Shown here one piece after another: positions 48,345 through 56,510 of a stretch of 64,000 nt of DNA (its first letter is position 1; every line of letters begins with the position of its first letter). The notes below the pieces were generated by a model. The model was not told where the DNA came from and made no database searches. It was given only the letters and a program-made list of their open reading frames with translations. The translations under genes were made by a program, and so were the position numbers. The DNA comes from Myxococcales bacterium 68-20. Its GTDB lineage: Bacteria > Myxococcota_A > Polyangia > Polyangiales > Polyangiaceae. The stretch spans positions 64,198 to 128,197 of the forward strand of contig MKVQ01000002.1 in assembly GCA_001899635.1 (NCBI GenBank), in the 5' to 3' direction.

Positions 48345-49114
48345 TCGATGAGCCCCGCGTTCGGGCTCGACGCGTTTGCATAACGCGTCTTCTCCATGCG
48401 GCCGGCGATGCGGGCCATACGTCCCGCGCGGACGCCATCGCGCATCGCGGTCGCCATGAGCACGGGATCCTTCGCGTGGGCGATCGCCGTGTTCATGAGG
48501 ACGGCGTCGCAACCGAGCTCCATCGCAACGGCGGCGTCGCTCGCGGTGCCGACGCCGGCGTCGACGATCACGGGAACCTTCGCATGCTCGAGGATGATGG
48601 AGAGGTTGTGCGGATTGCGGATGCCGAGGCCGCTGCCGATCGGCGCAGCGAGCGGCATCACCGCGGCGCAGCCGATATCCTCGAGCTTGCGGCACACGAT
48701 GGGGTCGTCGATGCAGTACGGGAGGACGACGAAGCCCTCCTTCACCAGAATCTTCGCGGCTTCGAGGGTCTGCTCGTTGTCCGGATAGAGCGTCTTCGGA
48801 TCGCCGATGACCTCGAGCTTGACCATGCTCGCGATGCCGAGCTCGCGCGCGAGACGGAGCGTCCGCACCGCCTCGTCGGCCGTGTAGCAGCCCGCCGTGT
48901 TCGGCAGGAGCGTCCAGCTCTTCCGCTGGAGGAGCGCCATCAGCGAGCCGCTCGACTTGTCGTTGAGGTCGACGCGACGAAGCGCGACCGTGACGATCTC
49001 GGCGCCCGACGCGTCGAGCGCGCGCTCGGTCTCCTCGACGTTCTTGTACTTACCGGTGCCGACGATCAGGCGGCTCTGAAAGCGCTTGCCGGCGATGACG
49101 AGGGCGTCGTCCAT
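48341..49114 (-). CDS. thiG: thiazole synthase ThiG
   Basis: ThiG forms the thiazole phosphate of thiamine from deoxyxylulose phosphate, an imino acid and ThiS thiocarboxylate. The 257-residue TIM barrel has [10 protein letters not shown] near the Schiff-base region, [53 protein letters not shown] and LMNTAIA, all diagnostic. Length is normal. ThiS and ThiO/ThiH are not visible in the window. It follows the acyltransferase gene by 12 bp, and no TPP riboswitch fits in that gap. Confidence 0.95.
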   Translation of the reverse strand: MDDALVIAGKRFQSRLIVGTGKYKNVEETERALDASGAEIVTVALRRVDLNDKSSGSLMALLQRKSWTLLPNTAGCYTADEAVRTLRLARELGIASMVKLEVIGDPKTLYPDNEQTLEAAKILVKEGFVVLPYCIDDPIVCRKLEDIGCAAVMPLAAPIGSGLGIRNPHNLSIILEHAKVPVIVDAGVGTASDAAVAMELGCDAVLMNTAIAHAKDPVLMATAMRDGVRAGRMARIAGRMEKTRYANASSPNAGLIE

Positions 49115-49126
49115 GGTGAAGACGAA

Positions 49127-50047
49127 CTAGCCCGCCTGCCGCGTCGCCACAAGCGGCGGCGCCGATCGCGGCGCCCGCCATCGCCGATGCAGCCAGAGCC
49201 ACGACTGCGGTGAGCGACGGACGAATTCCTCGAGCGCCGCCGTCGCGCGTTTCGTGGTCGCGTCGACCCAGACGCGGGAACGCGTAACCCCGCCGCGCGA
49301 TGGCGCCGGGATCACGTCGAGCAGACGAACGCGGTGCTCCCCACCGTCGCGCTCCGCGGCCACGACGAGCACCGTCGCCTTCGCACGCCATGCGAGCATC
49401 GCGGGTGCACGATCGGCGAGCGCCGAGTCGCAGAGGAACGGCACCGCTACGCCGTGCGACGCGCGGTCGGGGACCTGATCGATCGGCATGACGACGACGT
49501 CGCCGGCGTGGAGCGCACGCCTCGCGGCGCCGAACGCGCCGACCGGCGAGAGCACGCGGACCCCGAGGTGCCGGCGGAGGCGCACGAGGAACGCGTCGAC
49601 GCCGCGCGCGTGCATCGCCTTGGCGACCACCGCGAGCCCCCGGCCCTGCCCCGAGAGATGCTGCGCCGCGGCCGCCGCCGCGAGCTCCCAGTTGCCGGTG
49701 TGGGAGGCGAACAAGACGACGGGCCCGCGCGCCATCGCCTCGCCGAGCGCCGTTACCGCCTCCGCGTCGATCGCGACGCGCGCAACCTCATCCGCACGAA
49801 CGGCCGGCCGCGCGCCCGCGAGCCAGAGCAGCTCGAAGACGCCGTGCCCCAGCGCGCGATACATCCTGGCAGCGGCCGACGCCGGATCGCGTACGCCGGA
49901 GCGCTCCATCGCCGACTCCACGAGCCGGCGCCGGATTCGGAGAATCGAGCCTACGAAGAAGCCGAGCGCGCCGCCGAGCGCTGCGAGCGCTGCACGGGGA
50001 AGCCGTGCGACCAGCGCCGCGAGGAGCGAGAGCGCGGCGTACGTCAT
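49127..50047 (-). CDS. LpxL/HtrB-type lauroyl acyltransferase
   Basis: The 306-residue membrane-associated enzyme belongs to the lipid A late-acyltransferase family. An N-terminal hydrophobic helix (about 5-35) is followed by the catalytic HTGNWE motif (His116, Glu121) and further blocks VVMPIDQVPD, VPFLCDSA and the terminal SWLWLHRRW. It transfers an acyl chain to lipid A precursors or another lipid on the inner leaflet. Length matches the family. It precedes thiG by 12 bp and may be in one transcription unit with it. Its proximity to the lipid-type locus at 39715-47215 is worth noting. Confidence 0.9.
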   Translation of the reverse strand: MTYAALSLLAALVARLPRAALAALGGALGFFVGSILRIRRRLVESAMERSGVRDPASAAARMYRALGHGVFELLWLAGARPAVRADEVARVAIDAEAVTALGEAMARGPVVLFASHTGNWELAAAAAAQHLSGQGRGLAVVAKAMHARGVDAFLVRLRRHLGVRVLSPVGAFGAARRALHAGDVVVMPIDQVPDRASHGVAVPFLCDSALADRAPAMLAWRAKATVLVVAAERDGGEHRVRLLDVIPAPSRGGVTRSRVWVDATTKRATAALEEFVRRSPQSWLWLHRRWRAPRSAPPLVATRQAG

Positions 50048-50083
50048 CGGCTCCGGAGAGTTCGCTGGGCGAGCGTGCCCGGA

Positions 50084-50368
50084 TCAGGACGCTGAGAAGC
50101 CGGCGGGCCGACGCGCCTGACCGCCTGCGCCCTCGACGGCCACGGCGAAGACGTCCGAGACGACGATCGCGACGGTCTGCTTGGCGCCCTTCGCGTAGAT
50201 CAGCTCGCCGTCGAACCGCACGGCCTCGAGCTTCTGGAACGACAGGCTCGCGCCGTCGTGCGCGACGTGCAGCGTCACGTTCGAGCCGTCGGGGAGGATG
50301 TACCCGTTCTCCTTGTCCAGCTTGGCCTGGGAGCTCTTGAGGACCGCCTCGATCTGTTCGCGCGTCAT
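50084..50368 (-). CDS. small conserved hypothetical protein
   Basis: The 94-residue soluble protein opens MTREQIEAVLKSSQAKLDKENGY and continues with alternating strands (NVTLHVAHDGASLSFQKLEAV, ELIYAKGAKQTVAIV), a compact alpha/beta fold I cannot name. The ATG at 50368 is chosen because the upstream frame is Pro/Gly-rich and lies over the divergent promoter of the ABC gene. It precedes the acyltransferase by 36 bp. Confidence 0.65.
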   Translation of the reverse strand: MTREQIEAVLKSSQAKLDKENGYILPDGSNVTLHVAHDGASLSFQKLEAVRFDGELIYAKGAKQTVAIVVSDVFAVAVEGAGGQARRPAGFSAS

Positions 50369-50459
50369 GGCCCCACGTTTAGCTTGCGCCGGCCCGCCGC
50401 GAAAGGGACATTTCGGAATGAGCCCGGCTCCGGCCGGGAGTAGGAGACCCGAGGAAGCG

Positions 50460-51377
50460 ATGCTGCCCAACGGCCCCAGATCGTCTGGGCGCACCCTCGA
50501 GCCCAGCAGCCACCGGGACGCTCAGAGCCCGCCCGCCCCGGCCGCACCACGCGGCGACGGCGAGCGCCCGCGCGGCAACGGAGACAGCGGGCGGCCTCCG
50601 CTCCCCGACGAGATCGTCGTCCTCAGGGACATCCGGAAGAAGTTCGGGGACCAGGAGATCCTGAAGGGCATCGACCTCGTCGCTCGCCGGCGGGAGACCA
50701 CCGTCATCATCGGCGGATCGGGCGCAGGCAAGACCACCCTCCTCCGGCTCATCGTCGCCCTCGAACGCGCGACGAGCGGTCACATCTTCGTCGACGGCGA
50801 AGACGTCACGAACCTCTCCGAGCGCGAGCTCAACCGCGTGCGGAAGAAGTTCGGGATGGTCTACCAATATGCCGCCCTCCTCGACTCGATCTCCGTCTTC
50901 GACAACGTCGCCTTCCCGCTCGTCGAGCACACGAAGCTCACGAAGAAGGAGATCGCCGAGCGCGTGATGGGCAAGCTCGAGATCCTCGGGCTCGATCCGA
51001 AGGTCGTCGCGCCGAAGTTCCCCTCCGAGCTCTCGGGCGGCATGAGAAAGCGCGTGGGCCTCGCGCGGGCGCTCATGCTCGAGCCGCCGATCCTGGTCTA
51101 CGACGAGCCCACGAGCGGTCTCGATCCGCTGACGAGCCGGCTCGTCGACGATCTGATCGAAGAGATGCGCCAGCGCTTCGGCGTCACCAGCATCGTCATC
51201 TCGCACGACATCGCGAGCTGTTTCCGGATCGCGCATCAGGCCGTGCTGCTCATCAAGGGCCGCATCGAGGCGAGCGGCCCACCCGACGAGCTCCTCGAAG
51301 GAGACAGCGACGTCGCACGCGAGTTCATCCGGAATTCGGCCGTCGACGTCGAGAGCATCGGACGCGTCACGCGCTGA
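50460..51377 (+). CDS. MlaF-like ABC transporter ATPase
   Basis: This 305-residue ATPase has Walker A GGSGAGKTT, signature LSGGMRKR and Walker B ILVYDEPTSGLDP followed by the H-loop SHD. The LSGGMRKRVGLARAL form and the YQYAALLDSISVFDNV segment are typical of MlaF/Ttg2A ATPases, which drive phospholipid or mammalian-cell-entry-type transport between the membranes. The first 45 residues are a disordered Pro/Arg/Gly extension. No MlaE permease or MCE protein is adjacent, so partners are elsewhere. GAGGAAGCG precedes the chosen ATG. Confidence 0.88.
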   Translation: MLPNGPRSSGRTLEPSSHRDAQSPPAPAAPRGDGERPRGNGDSGRPPLPDEIVVLRDIRKKFGDQEILKGIDLVARRRETTVIIGGSGAGKTTLLRLIVALERATSGHIFVDGEDVTNLSERELNRVRKKFGMVYQYAALLDSISVFDNVAFPLVEHTKLTKKEIAERVMGKLEILGLDPKVVAPKFPSELSGGMRKRVGLARALMLEPPILVYDEPTSGLDPLTSRLVDDLIEEMRQRFGVTSIVISHDIASCFRIAHQAVLLIKGRIEASGPPDELLEGDSDVAREFIRNSAVDVESIGRVTR

Positions 51378-51379
51378 AG

Positions 51380-51409
51380 CGCAACTCACGTCTCCAATCG
51401 TGAGTTGCG
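51380..51409 (+). terminator. 11-bp hairpin after the MlaF-like gene
   Basis: CGCAACTCACG (51380-51390) and CGTGAGTTGCG (51399-51409) pair perfectly around an 8-nt loop, 3 bp after the stop codon. Confidence 0.65.
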
Positions 51410-51604
51410 GAGATCGGACCTCGCCGCTTCGACCGGAGGTCACGAGAGCCGTTCACCGCCTTCGTGTCCCGGCCGAGACATCTCGGGCGGAACATTCGAC
51501 GCCCACATCTGCGGCGCGAGCAATCGAAGGGTCGCCGTTGCGGGTCGACCAAAAACGCAGGACGCACGTGCGCCTTCACGGAGTCGCGGTAAGCTTGTGC
51601 ACAG

Positions 51605-52411
51605 ATGGGCCCGTTCCATCCGCATCCTCTTCGGCCCCCGCCGCGCATCGAGCGAACGGAGGAGAAGGCGATCATCGCTCTCGTGCTCGGCATCCTGAGC
51701 ATGGGATGCGCGGGCCCCATCGCGGGTGTCCCGGCGATCATCCTCGGCTCGCTCGCACGACGTGACATCGATCAATCGAGCGGCACGCGCACCGGGCGCG
51801 CGATCGCCGCCGCGGGGATCGCCTCCGGGCTCTTCGGCACCGGTCTCGGTTTCGTGATCATGCTGTGCGTCGTTGGTGCGGTGCTCGCGCCGGACAGCCC
51901 GGAGGACACGGCCTCGCTCCCGCCGACCGCCGAGCCGGCGAGCGTAGCGACCGACGAGCCGCTGCCGCCCCCCATCCCGGTGACGCCGGCTCCCGCCCCG
52001 GCCGGCACCCGCTCGTACGGATCCCTCGAGGTGATCGATCTCGACGACACCCGCGGCCTCCGCGCACAGCTCGTCGAGATCACGCAGCGCTCCGGTGGCC
52101 GCAAGATCGTCCTGCAGACATACGCGAAGGCGAGCGCCATCTGCGAGGCGGTGGACGCCGCGCTCCCCGACAAGCGGATGCAGGGCGCCCTCGCGAACGT
52201 CACCCTCGTCCGCGTCGACGTCGACGAGTACGACACCGAGCTCCGTCAGATGAAGATCGAGACGGCCACCGCGCCGTGGTTCTACAAGCTCGACGCCAAG
52301 GGCAATCCCACCGATGCGCTCAGCGCCGAAGCCTGGGAGACCGACGCTCCCGAGAACATGGCTCCCGTCCTCCGTCGCTTCATCCACCGCGCGGCCCCGC
52401 GCCGTCGCTGA
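51605..52411 (+). CDS. DUF4190-type membrane protein with thioredoxin-like domain
   Basis: The 268-residue protein has two membrane helices in a DUF4190-like hairpin (about 20-50 and 60-95: AIIALVLGILSMGCAGPIAG, RAIAAAGIASGLFGTGLGFV). A Pro/Ala linker (100-140) leads to a C-terminal domain with the thioredoxin-fold strand VTLVRVDVDEYD and the cis-Pro-like TAPWFYKLDAKG. Only one Cys (in KASAICEAV) is near where CXXC would be, so it is probably not a disulfide oxidoreductase. The domain should lie outside the cytoplasm. Function is unknown. Confidence 0.7.
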   Translation: MGPFHPHPLRPPPRIERTEEKAIIALVLGILSMGCAGPIAGVPAIILGSLARRDIDQSSGTRTGRAIAAAGIASGLFGTGLGFVIMLCVVGAVLAPDSPEDTASLPPTAEPASVATDEPLPPPIPVTPAPAPAGTRSYGSLEVIDLDDTRGLRAQLVEITQRSGGRKIVLQTYAKASAICEAVDAALPDKRMQGALANVTLVRVDVDEYDTELRQMKIETATAPWFYKLDAKGNPTDALSAEAWETDAPENMAPVLRRFIHRAAPRRR

Positions 52412-52465
52412 GCATCTGGCGCGAGCCCGCGCGCAGGCTCGCTCGCGGCACGTACGCGTTACGCG

Positions 52466-53335
52466 CTACGCGCTCCGGTCATCTGCCCGCGTCGCGAGGC
52501 GGCGGAGCAGCGCGACGCGCTCGACCGGAAGGAGCGCCGCGAACGCGACGCCCGACAGCGGGTAGAAGAAGCCGATCGCCATCGTTGCGAGGATCCCGAC
52601 GTGGAAGAGCCACGCGAGGAGCCCCCAGGCGCGAGCAAGCCGGCGCGAGACGAGAGCGACAGGGGCGCCGAGCTCCACCAGCAGCGTGTAGAGCGACAGC
52701 CCCTGGAGGAGCGCGGGGCTCTCTGCCACTCGCGCGGCGAGCGGAGAATGAAGGCTGCCGAGCTCGATCTTGCGGAGCGCGTCCCACGCGACCCAGCTTC
52801 CGAGCGCGTCGCCCGAGAGCCACGCGGTCCCGCCGCTCCGAAGCTTCGTCACGCCGGCGACGACGTATCCGAGCACCGTCGCGATCGCCGCCGCACGGAG
52901 CGCCCAGCCGGCGACACGCTCGTCCCGCACCTCCCCCGCAAGGGCGAAGACGCCGAGATGGAGCACCAGCAGGTTCTCCGAATGCATGATCTTCCCCCAC
53001 GAGCTCGCGTAGGAGAGGATCCAGAGCAGCCCGGCGAAGAACGCCGGTCCGGCGACGCGGATGCGGAAGCCCGTGGTGAACGCGATCCCCGCCGTCGCCG
53101 TCACGATCGCGATCGCCCACGTGGCGCTGGCCGCGATCGGCGCGGTCAGCACCGAGCAGACGCCCACTGGCGCGAAGTCGGCGGCCACATGGCGCGACGC
53201 ATCCGCAAGATAGCGGAAGCGCGCCAGGAGGTAGATCGTCGCGAATGCGCCGACGAGCATCCTCGTGACGACGGCTCGCTCGCGCGGCGCCTCCGGGGCG
53301 AGCCAGCCGGCAACCGCGCGTGCCACGCCCGTCAT
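52466..53335 (-). CDS. HTTM-family multi-pass membrane protein
   Basis: The 289-residue protein has about seven hydrophobic helices and matches HTTM-domain (vitamin K-dependent gamma-carboxylase-related) bacterial proteins: the ARFRYL start, SYASSWGKIMHSENLLVLHL with its charged residues in a helix, and GVTKLRSGGTAWLSGDAL. No enzymatic C-terminal domain is present. The ATG overlaps the stop of the upstream gene (ATGA), as in many HTTM pairs where a small partner protein precedes. The substrate is unknown. Confidence 0.8.
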   Translation of the reverse strand: MTGVARAVAGWLAPEAPRERAVVTRMLVGAFATIYLLARFRYLADASRHVAADFAPVGVCSVLTAPIAASATWAIAIVTATAGIAFTTGFRIRVAGPAFFAGLLWILSYASSWGKIMHSENLLVLHLGVFALAGEVRDERVAGWALRAAAIATVLGYVVAGVTKLRSGGTAWLSGDALGSWVAWDALRKIELGSLHSPLAARVAESPALLQGLSLYTLLVELGAPVALVSRRLARAWGLLAWLFHVGILATMAIGFFYPLSGVAFAALLPVERVALLRRLATRADDRSA

Positions 53336-53802
53336 CGCGCGACCTCGCACCGCGCGTGGACGACACGCTCGAGCGGCGTTCGTGCATCGGGACGTCCGGA
53401 GAAGTAGCGTCGAGCATCGAAGCTGCTCGTGACGATCTCGATCGCGACGGCGCTGATCCTCGCATCATGCGCGCGCGACGCGATGCTCGCGCAGAGCTCC
53501 GCCGCGCTGCCTCGCTCGACATGCGTCCGGACGATCGTCATCGCGATCATCGGCTCGGGCGTTCCGACCAGGGAGGGCGCGGCCGGCGCGCGACCGCCGT
53601 CCGGGTCGACGAGCAAGACGTGCGCGAGCTCGTTCACCGTGCCGAGGTCGCCACGGGCGAACATCGGGTAGCTCGAGATCGGAAAGCTGTCCCAGCCTCG
53701 CTCCCGCGCGAGCGGCGAGAGGATCAGGGCGCCCAGCAACGGGGTGACGACGACGAGCTTCGAGGAGGGCGCAGGCGACGCAGGGCCGGCGCCCTCCGTC
53801 AC
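53332..53802 (-). CDS. small membrane-anchored partner of the HTTM protein
   Basis: The 156-residue product has one N-terminal hydrophobic segment (about 13-32, KLVVVTPLLGALILSPLA), then SFPISSYPMFARGD, a motif I associate with proteins encoded beside HTTM genes, and a soluble extracytoplasmic domain. The GTG start overlaps the stop of the deacetylase gene and its own stop overlaps the HTTM start, so all three are translationally coupled. Function is unknown. Confidence 0.7.
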   Translation of the reverse strand: MTEGAGPASPAPSSKLVVVTPLLGALILSPLARERGWDSFPISSYPMFARGDLGTVNELAHVLLVDPDGGRAPAAPSLVGTPEPMIAMTIVRTHVERGSAAELCASIASRAHDARISAVAIEIVTSSFDARRYFSGRPDARTPLERVVHARCEVAR

Positions 53803-54719
53803 GGAGCGGCCCCGAACGCCTCGGCCGCCTCCCGCATCGTCACGAAGGTATAGCCCGCGCTCCGGAGCACCTCGACCGCGGCGAGGATCGACTCCGTCTT
53901 GCGTCCGTGCGGGACCTTCACGTCCGGCTGGTGCGGGCGGAGCGCCTCGAGACCGTCGGTCACGTCGAGGACGTCGATCCCGTGCAGCTCGAGGTTCACG
54001 AGCGGCTCGCCCACGCACATCTTCGCGAGCCAGCGCGCACGCGACGGCCCTGCGAGCGTGACCGACGTACCGATGAACGGCAGGCGAAGCCCCCGCGTCA
54101 CCTGCACCGGGATCTCGAGCACCCCGTTCCCGCGCTTCCAGTACGGCTTGCCCACGCGATAGGGCCGTGTCGGCGCGCGGAGCACGCTCGGCGTATCGAC
54201 GATCGACTGGCTCTTTCGCCCCCGAAGGGAGATGAGCCCGATCGCGGCCGTCTTCGCCGTCCAGTACGCAGGGCACGGAAACACGGACGCGTCGTAGGCG
54301 ACCCCGAGGTCCGAGAGGACATCGAAGACCTCATCGGTGATCGTATAGCCCGGCGCACGGAAGCCGACCGGCCTCGTCCCGCAAGCCGCCGCGATGACCG
54401 AGGCGCCGTCGTCGATCTGGCGCTCGATCTCCTCGCGGCCGAGGCGCACGAGATCGTAGCGATGGTCGAGCGAGTGGTTGGCGATCTCGTGCCCCTCCTC
54501 GGCGGCCGCCTTGAGCCGGTCGCGCGACGCCTGGCGGTCGAGGTCACGCCCGATCGCGAAGAGCGTCAGGGGAAATCGCCCCGCGTCGGCAAGGCCGCGC
54601 AGGCGATCGATCGCCGCGTCGTACACGAGCGTTCCGGACTCGCCCGGCGCGGTCAGCCCGTGGATTTCGAAGTAGTGGTGGATCTCGTCGAGGTCGACGC
54701 TGACGGCGGCAAGACGCAC
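53799..54719 (-). CDS. polysaccharide deacetylase (NodB homology)
   Basis: The 306-residue member of carbohydrate esterase family 4 has the catalytic Asp in SVDLDE near the N-terminus, the metal-binding HSLDH in HEIANHSLDH, and GFRAPGY. It removes N- or O-acetyl groups from polysaccharides, possibly peptidoglycan or an exported glycan. The GTG at 54719 is chosen because longer starts run into the mechanosensitive channel gene. There is no signal peptide, so it may act on a lipid-linked cytoplasmic glycan. It forms an overlapping operon with the two following genes. Confidence 0.88.
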   Translation of the reverse strand: MRLAAVSVDLDEIHHYFEIHGLTAPGESGTLVYDAAIDRLRGLADAGRFPLTLFAIGRDLDRQASRDRLKAAAEEGHEIANHSLDHRYDLVRLGREEIERQIDDGASVIAAACGTRPVGFRAPGYTITDEVFDVLSDLGVAYDASVFPCPAYWTAKTAAIGLISLRGRKSQSIVDTPSVLRAPTRPYRVGKPYWKRGNGVLEIPVQVTRGLRLPFIGTSVTLAGPSRARWLAKMCVGEPLVNLELHGIDVLDVTDGLEALRPHQPDVKVPHGRKTESILAAVEVLRSAGYTFVTMREAAEAFGAAP

Positions 54720-54765
54720 GCGCCGGACCGTAGCACGGTCCGGTCCACCGTCGGAGATGCGACGA

Positions 54766-56352
54766 TCAGTCGGTTGCGCCGGCGGCCGCGGCACGCGCGG
54801 CGTCGTCCCCTTCGACCCGCACCCGCGGAAGGTACTTGCCGCCCTCGAGGTCGCGGAGCCAGGCCACGATCCGCTCGCGAATGTCGACGCGCAGCGCGAA
54901 AAGATCGCTCGCGTTCGGCGCCGAGACGAGCACGCGGACCTCGATCGTACGATCGGTGGTGTTGGTGACGGCGACCGTTTTGGTGCGCCCGTCCCAGAGC
55001 ACGTGGTTCTCGAGGATACGATCGAGCTCGCGCCGCAGATCGCCGATCGGCAAGCGCCAGTCGACGTAGAAGAAGACCGTCCCGTGGAGCGCGGGCGAGA
55101 CCTTGGTCCAGTTCTCGAACGGCTGCTCGAGGAAGCGCGTCATCGGAATGACCAGGCGTCGCTCGTCCCAGACGCGAACCACGACATACGTGAGCGTGAT
55201 CTCCTCGATCGTGCCCCACTCCTTCTCGACGATGACCACGTCGCCGATGCGGATCGGCTGCGTGAACGAGAGCTGGATCCCGGCGATCAAGCTGCCGATC
55301 GTCCGCTGGGCCGCGAAGCCAAGGACCACGCCGGCGACACCCGCGGAGGCGAGGAGCGACATGCCGAAGGTCCGGACGACCTCGAACTGCATGAGCATCA
55401 GCGCGACGGCGAGGACCCCGATCGCGATGTTGACGACGCGACGGAGGACGCTCACCTGCGTCCGGATCCCGCGCGCGCGGAGGGCCTTGTCGCCTCCGCC
55501 GTCGACCGCTGCGATGGTGCTACGCTCTACCCCCCGCGAGACGACCTCGACGACGCCGATCGCCGCCCACGCGACGGCGCCGATCGTGATCATCCCGAGG
55601 ATCCGTGCGATGACGTGTGCGGCCGCCGCCGAGAGCGCGAGCAGCTCGAGCAGCTCGTTGAACGCGATCACGCCGATAAGGAACCTTGACGGACGGCGAA
55701 GCGCGATGACGAGCTCGTCGTCCCACGTCGCCTCCGTACGCCGCGCGAGCCTGGCGGCGATCTTGGTCCCGACGTACGCGAGCGCGCGACCGATGATGGT
55801 CGCGACCACGATCGCGAACAGCGCGCCGAGCCACTGCCACGCGGCCAGGCCCCAGGCCTTCACCCGGAGCGCCGCCGGCACCCGCGATTCGAGGTACCCA
55901 GGCGCGACCTCCTCGTAGAGCCGGGGAACGCGAGCGACCGTGGACGCCGAGATCGCCCAGCCGCGGTCCTTCGAGATCCGGCGCAGCGTGATCGGCACGT
56001 CCGCGTCGGCGCTCTTCACGACGCCGATGCGCTCGATGCCGGAGCCGTCCGTGGCGCTCCCCTGCGGGTCGTCGGAGAGCAGCTCGGGCTCGATCCTCAG
56101 CTTGCGCTCGAGGACATGGTGGAGTTGCTCGGCGATCTCGGGAGCGCGACGGCGCGCGTCGGCCGGGAGCGAGCTCAGGTCCATGAGCGTCGCCGCGCTC
56201 GCGTAGTCCTGCGCAAAGGCCGCGCCCAGGAACGCGGCCATCGTCCGTCGAGGAGTCGAGCGATCGATGTCGGGCTCGGCCGCCGCCGCCGAAGAGAGCG
56301 CGACGAGCAGCGAAACCAGAAGCGAGAAGAAGAAGACGCGGAGCTTCACCAC
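54766..56352 (-). CDS. MscS-family mechanosensitive ion channel
   Basis: The 528-residue protein has a signal peptide (cleavage near AAA|EP, about 25) and a periplasmic domain (about 30-155). Four to five membrane helices follow, including the pore-lining, Gly/Ala-rich TM3 (SLLASAGVAGVVLGFAAQ), and the beta domain with RIGDVVIVEKEWGTIEEI. These are hallmarks of MscS-type channels that open under hypo-osmotic stress. The C-terminal about 100 residues form the usual alpha/beta cage. It is 47 bp upstream of the deacetylase gene on the same strand. Confidence 0.9.
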   Translation of the reverse strand: MVKLRVFFFSLLVSLLVALSSAAAAEPDIDRSTPRRTMAAFLGAAFAQDYASAATLMDLSSLPADARRRAPEIAEQLHHVLERKLRIEPELLSDDPQGSATDGSGIERIGVVKSADADVPITLRRISKDRGWAISASTVARVPRLYEEVAPGYLESRVPAALRVKAWGLAAWQWLGALFAIVVATIIGRALAYVGTKIAARLARRTEATWDDELVIALRRPSRFLIGVIAFNELLELLALSAAAAHVIARILGMITIGAVAWAAIGVVEVVSRGVERSTIAAVDGGGDKALRARGIRTQVSVLRRVVNIAIGVLAVALMLMQFEVVRTFGMSLLASAGVAGVVLGFAAQRTIGSLIAGIQLSFTQPIRIGDVVIVEKEWGTIEEITLTYVVVRVWDERRLVIPMTRFLEQPFENWTKVSPALHGTVFFYVDWRLPIGDLRRELDRILENHVLWDGRTKTVAVTNTTDRTIEVRVLVSAPNASDLFALRVDIRERIVAWLRDLEGGKYLPRVRVEGDDAARAAAAGATD

Positions 56353-56510
56353 CCGGACAAGCTAGGCCGAACGCAGCACGAGTTCGAGCAACGAGACTGC
56401 ATATTCGACGCTCACCGCTGCGGAGCTCGACGCGGCAGTGGCCTGATGAACTCATCCAAAACATGCTCGCGTCGGAGCTCACCGACACGACGAGCCGAGC
56501 GCCGCTACCT

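Noticed and set aside
49115-49126. TPP riboswitch controlling thiG
   Set aside because: Only 12 bp separate thiG from the acyltransferase gene and no thi-box sequence is seen.
52453-52473. Three TACGCG heptamer-like repeats as a CRISPR or operator
   Set aside because: They are too short, lie at the 3' end of convergent genes and partly inside a stop codon region; no spacers or symmetry.
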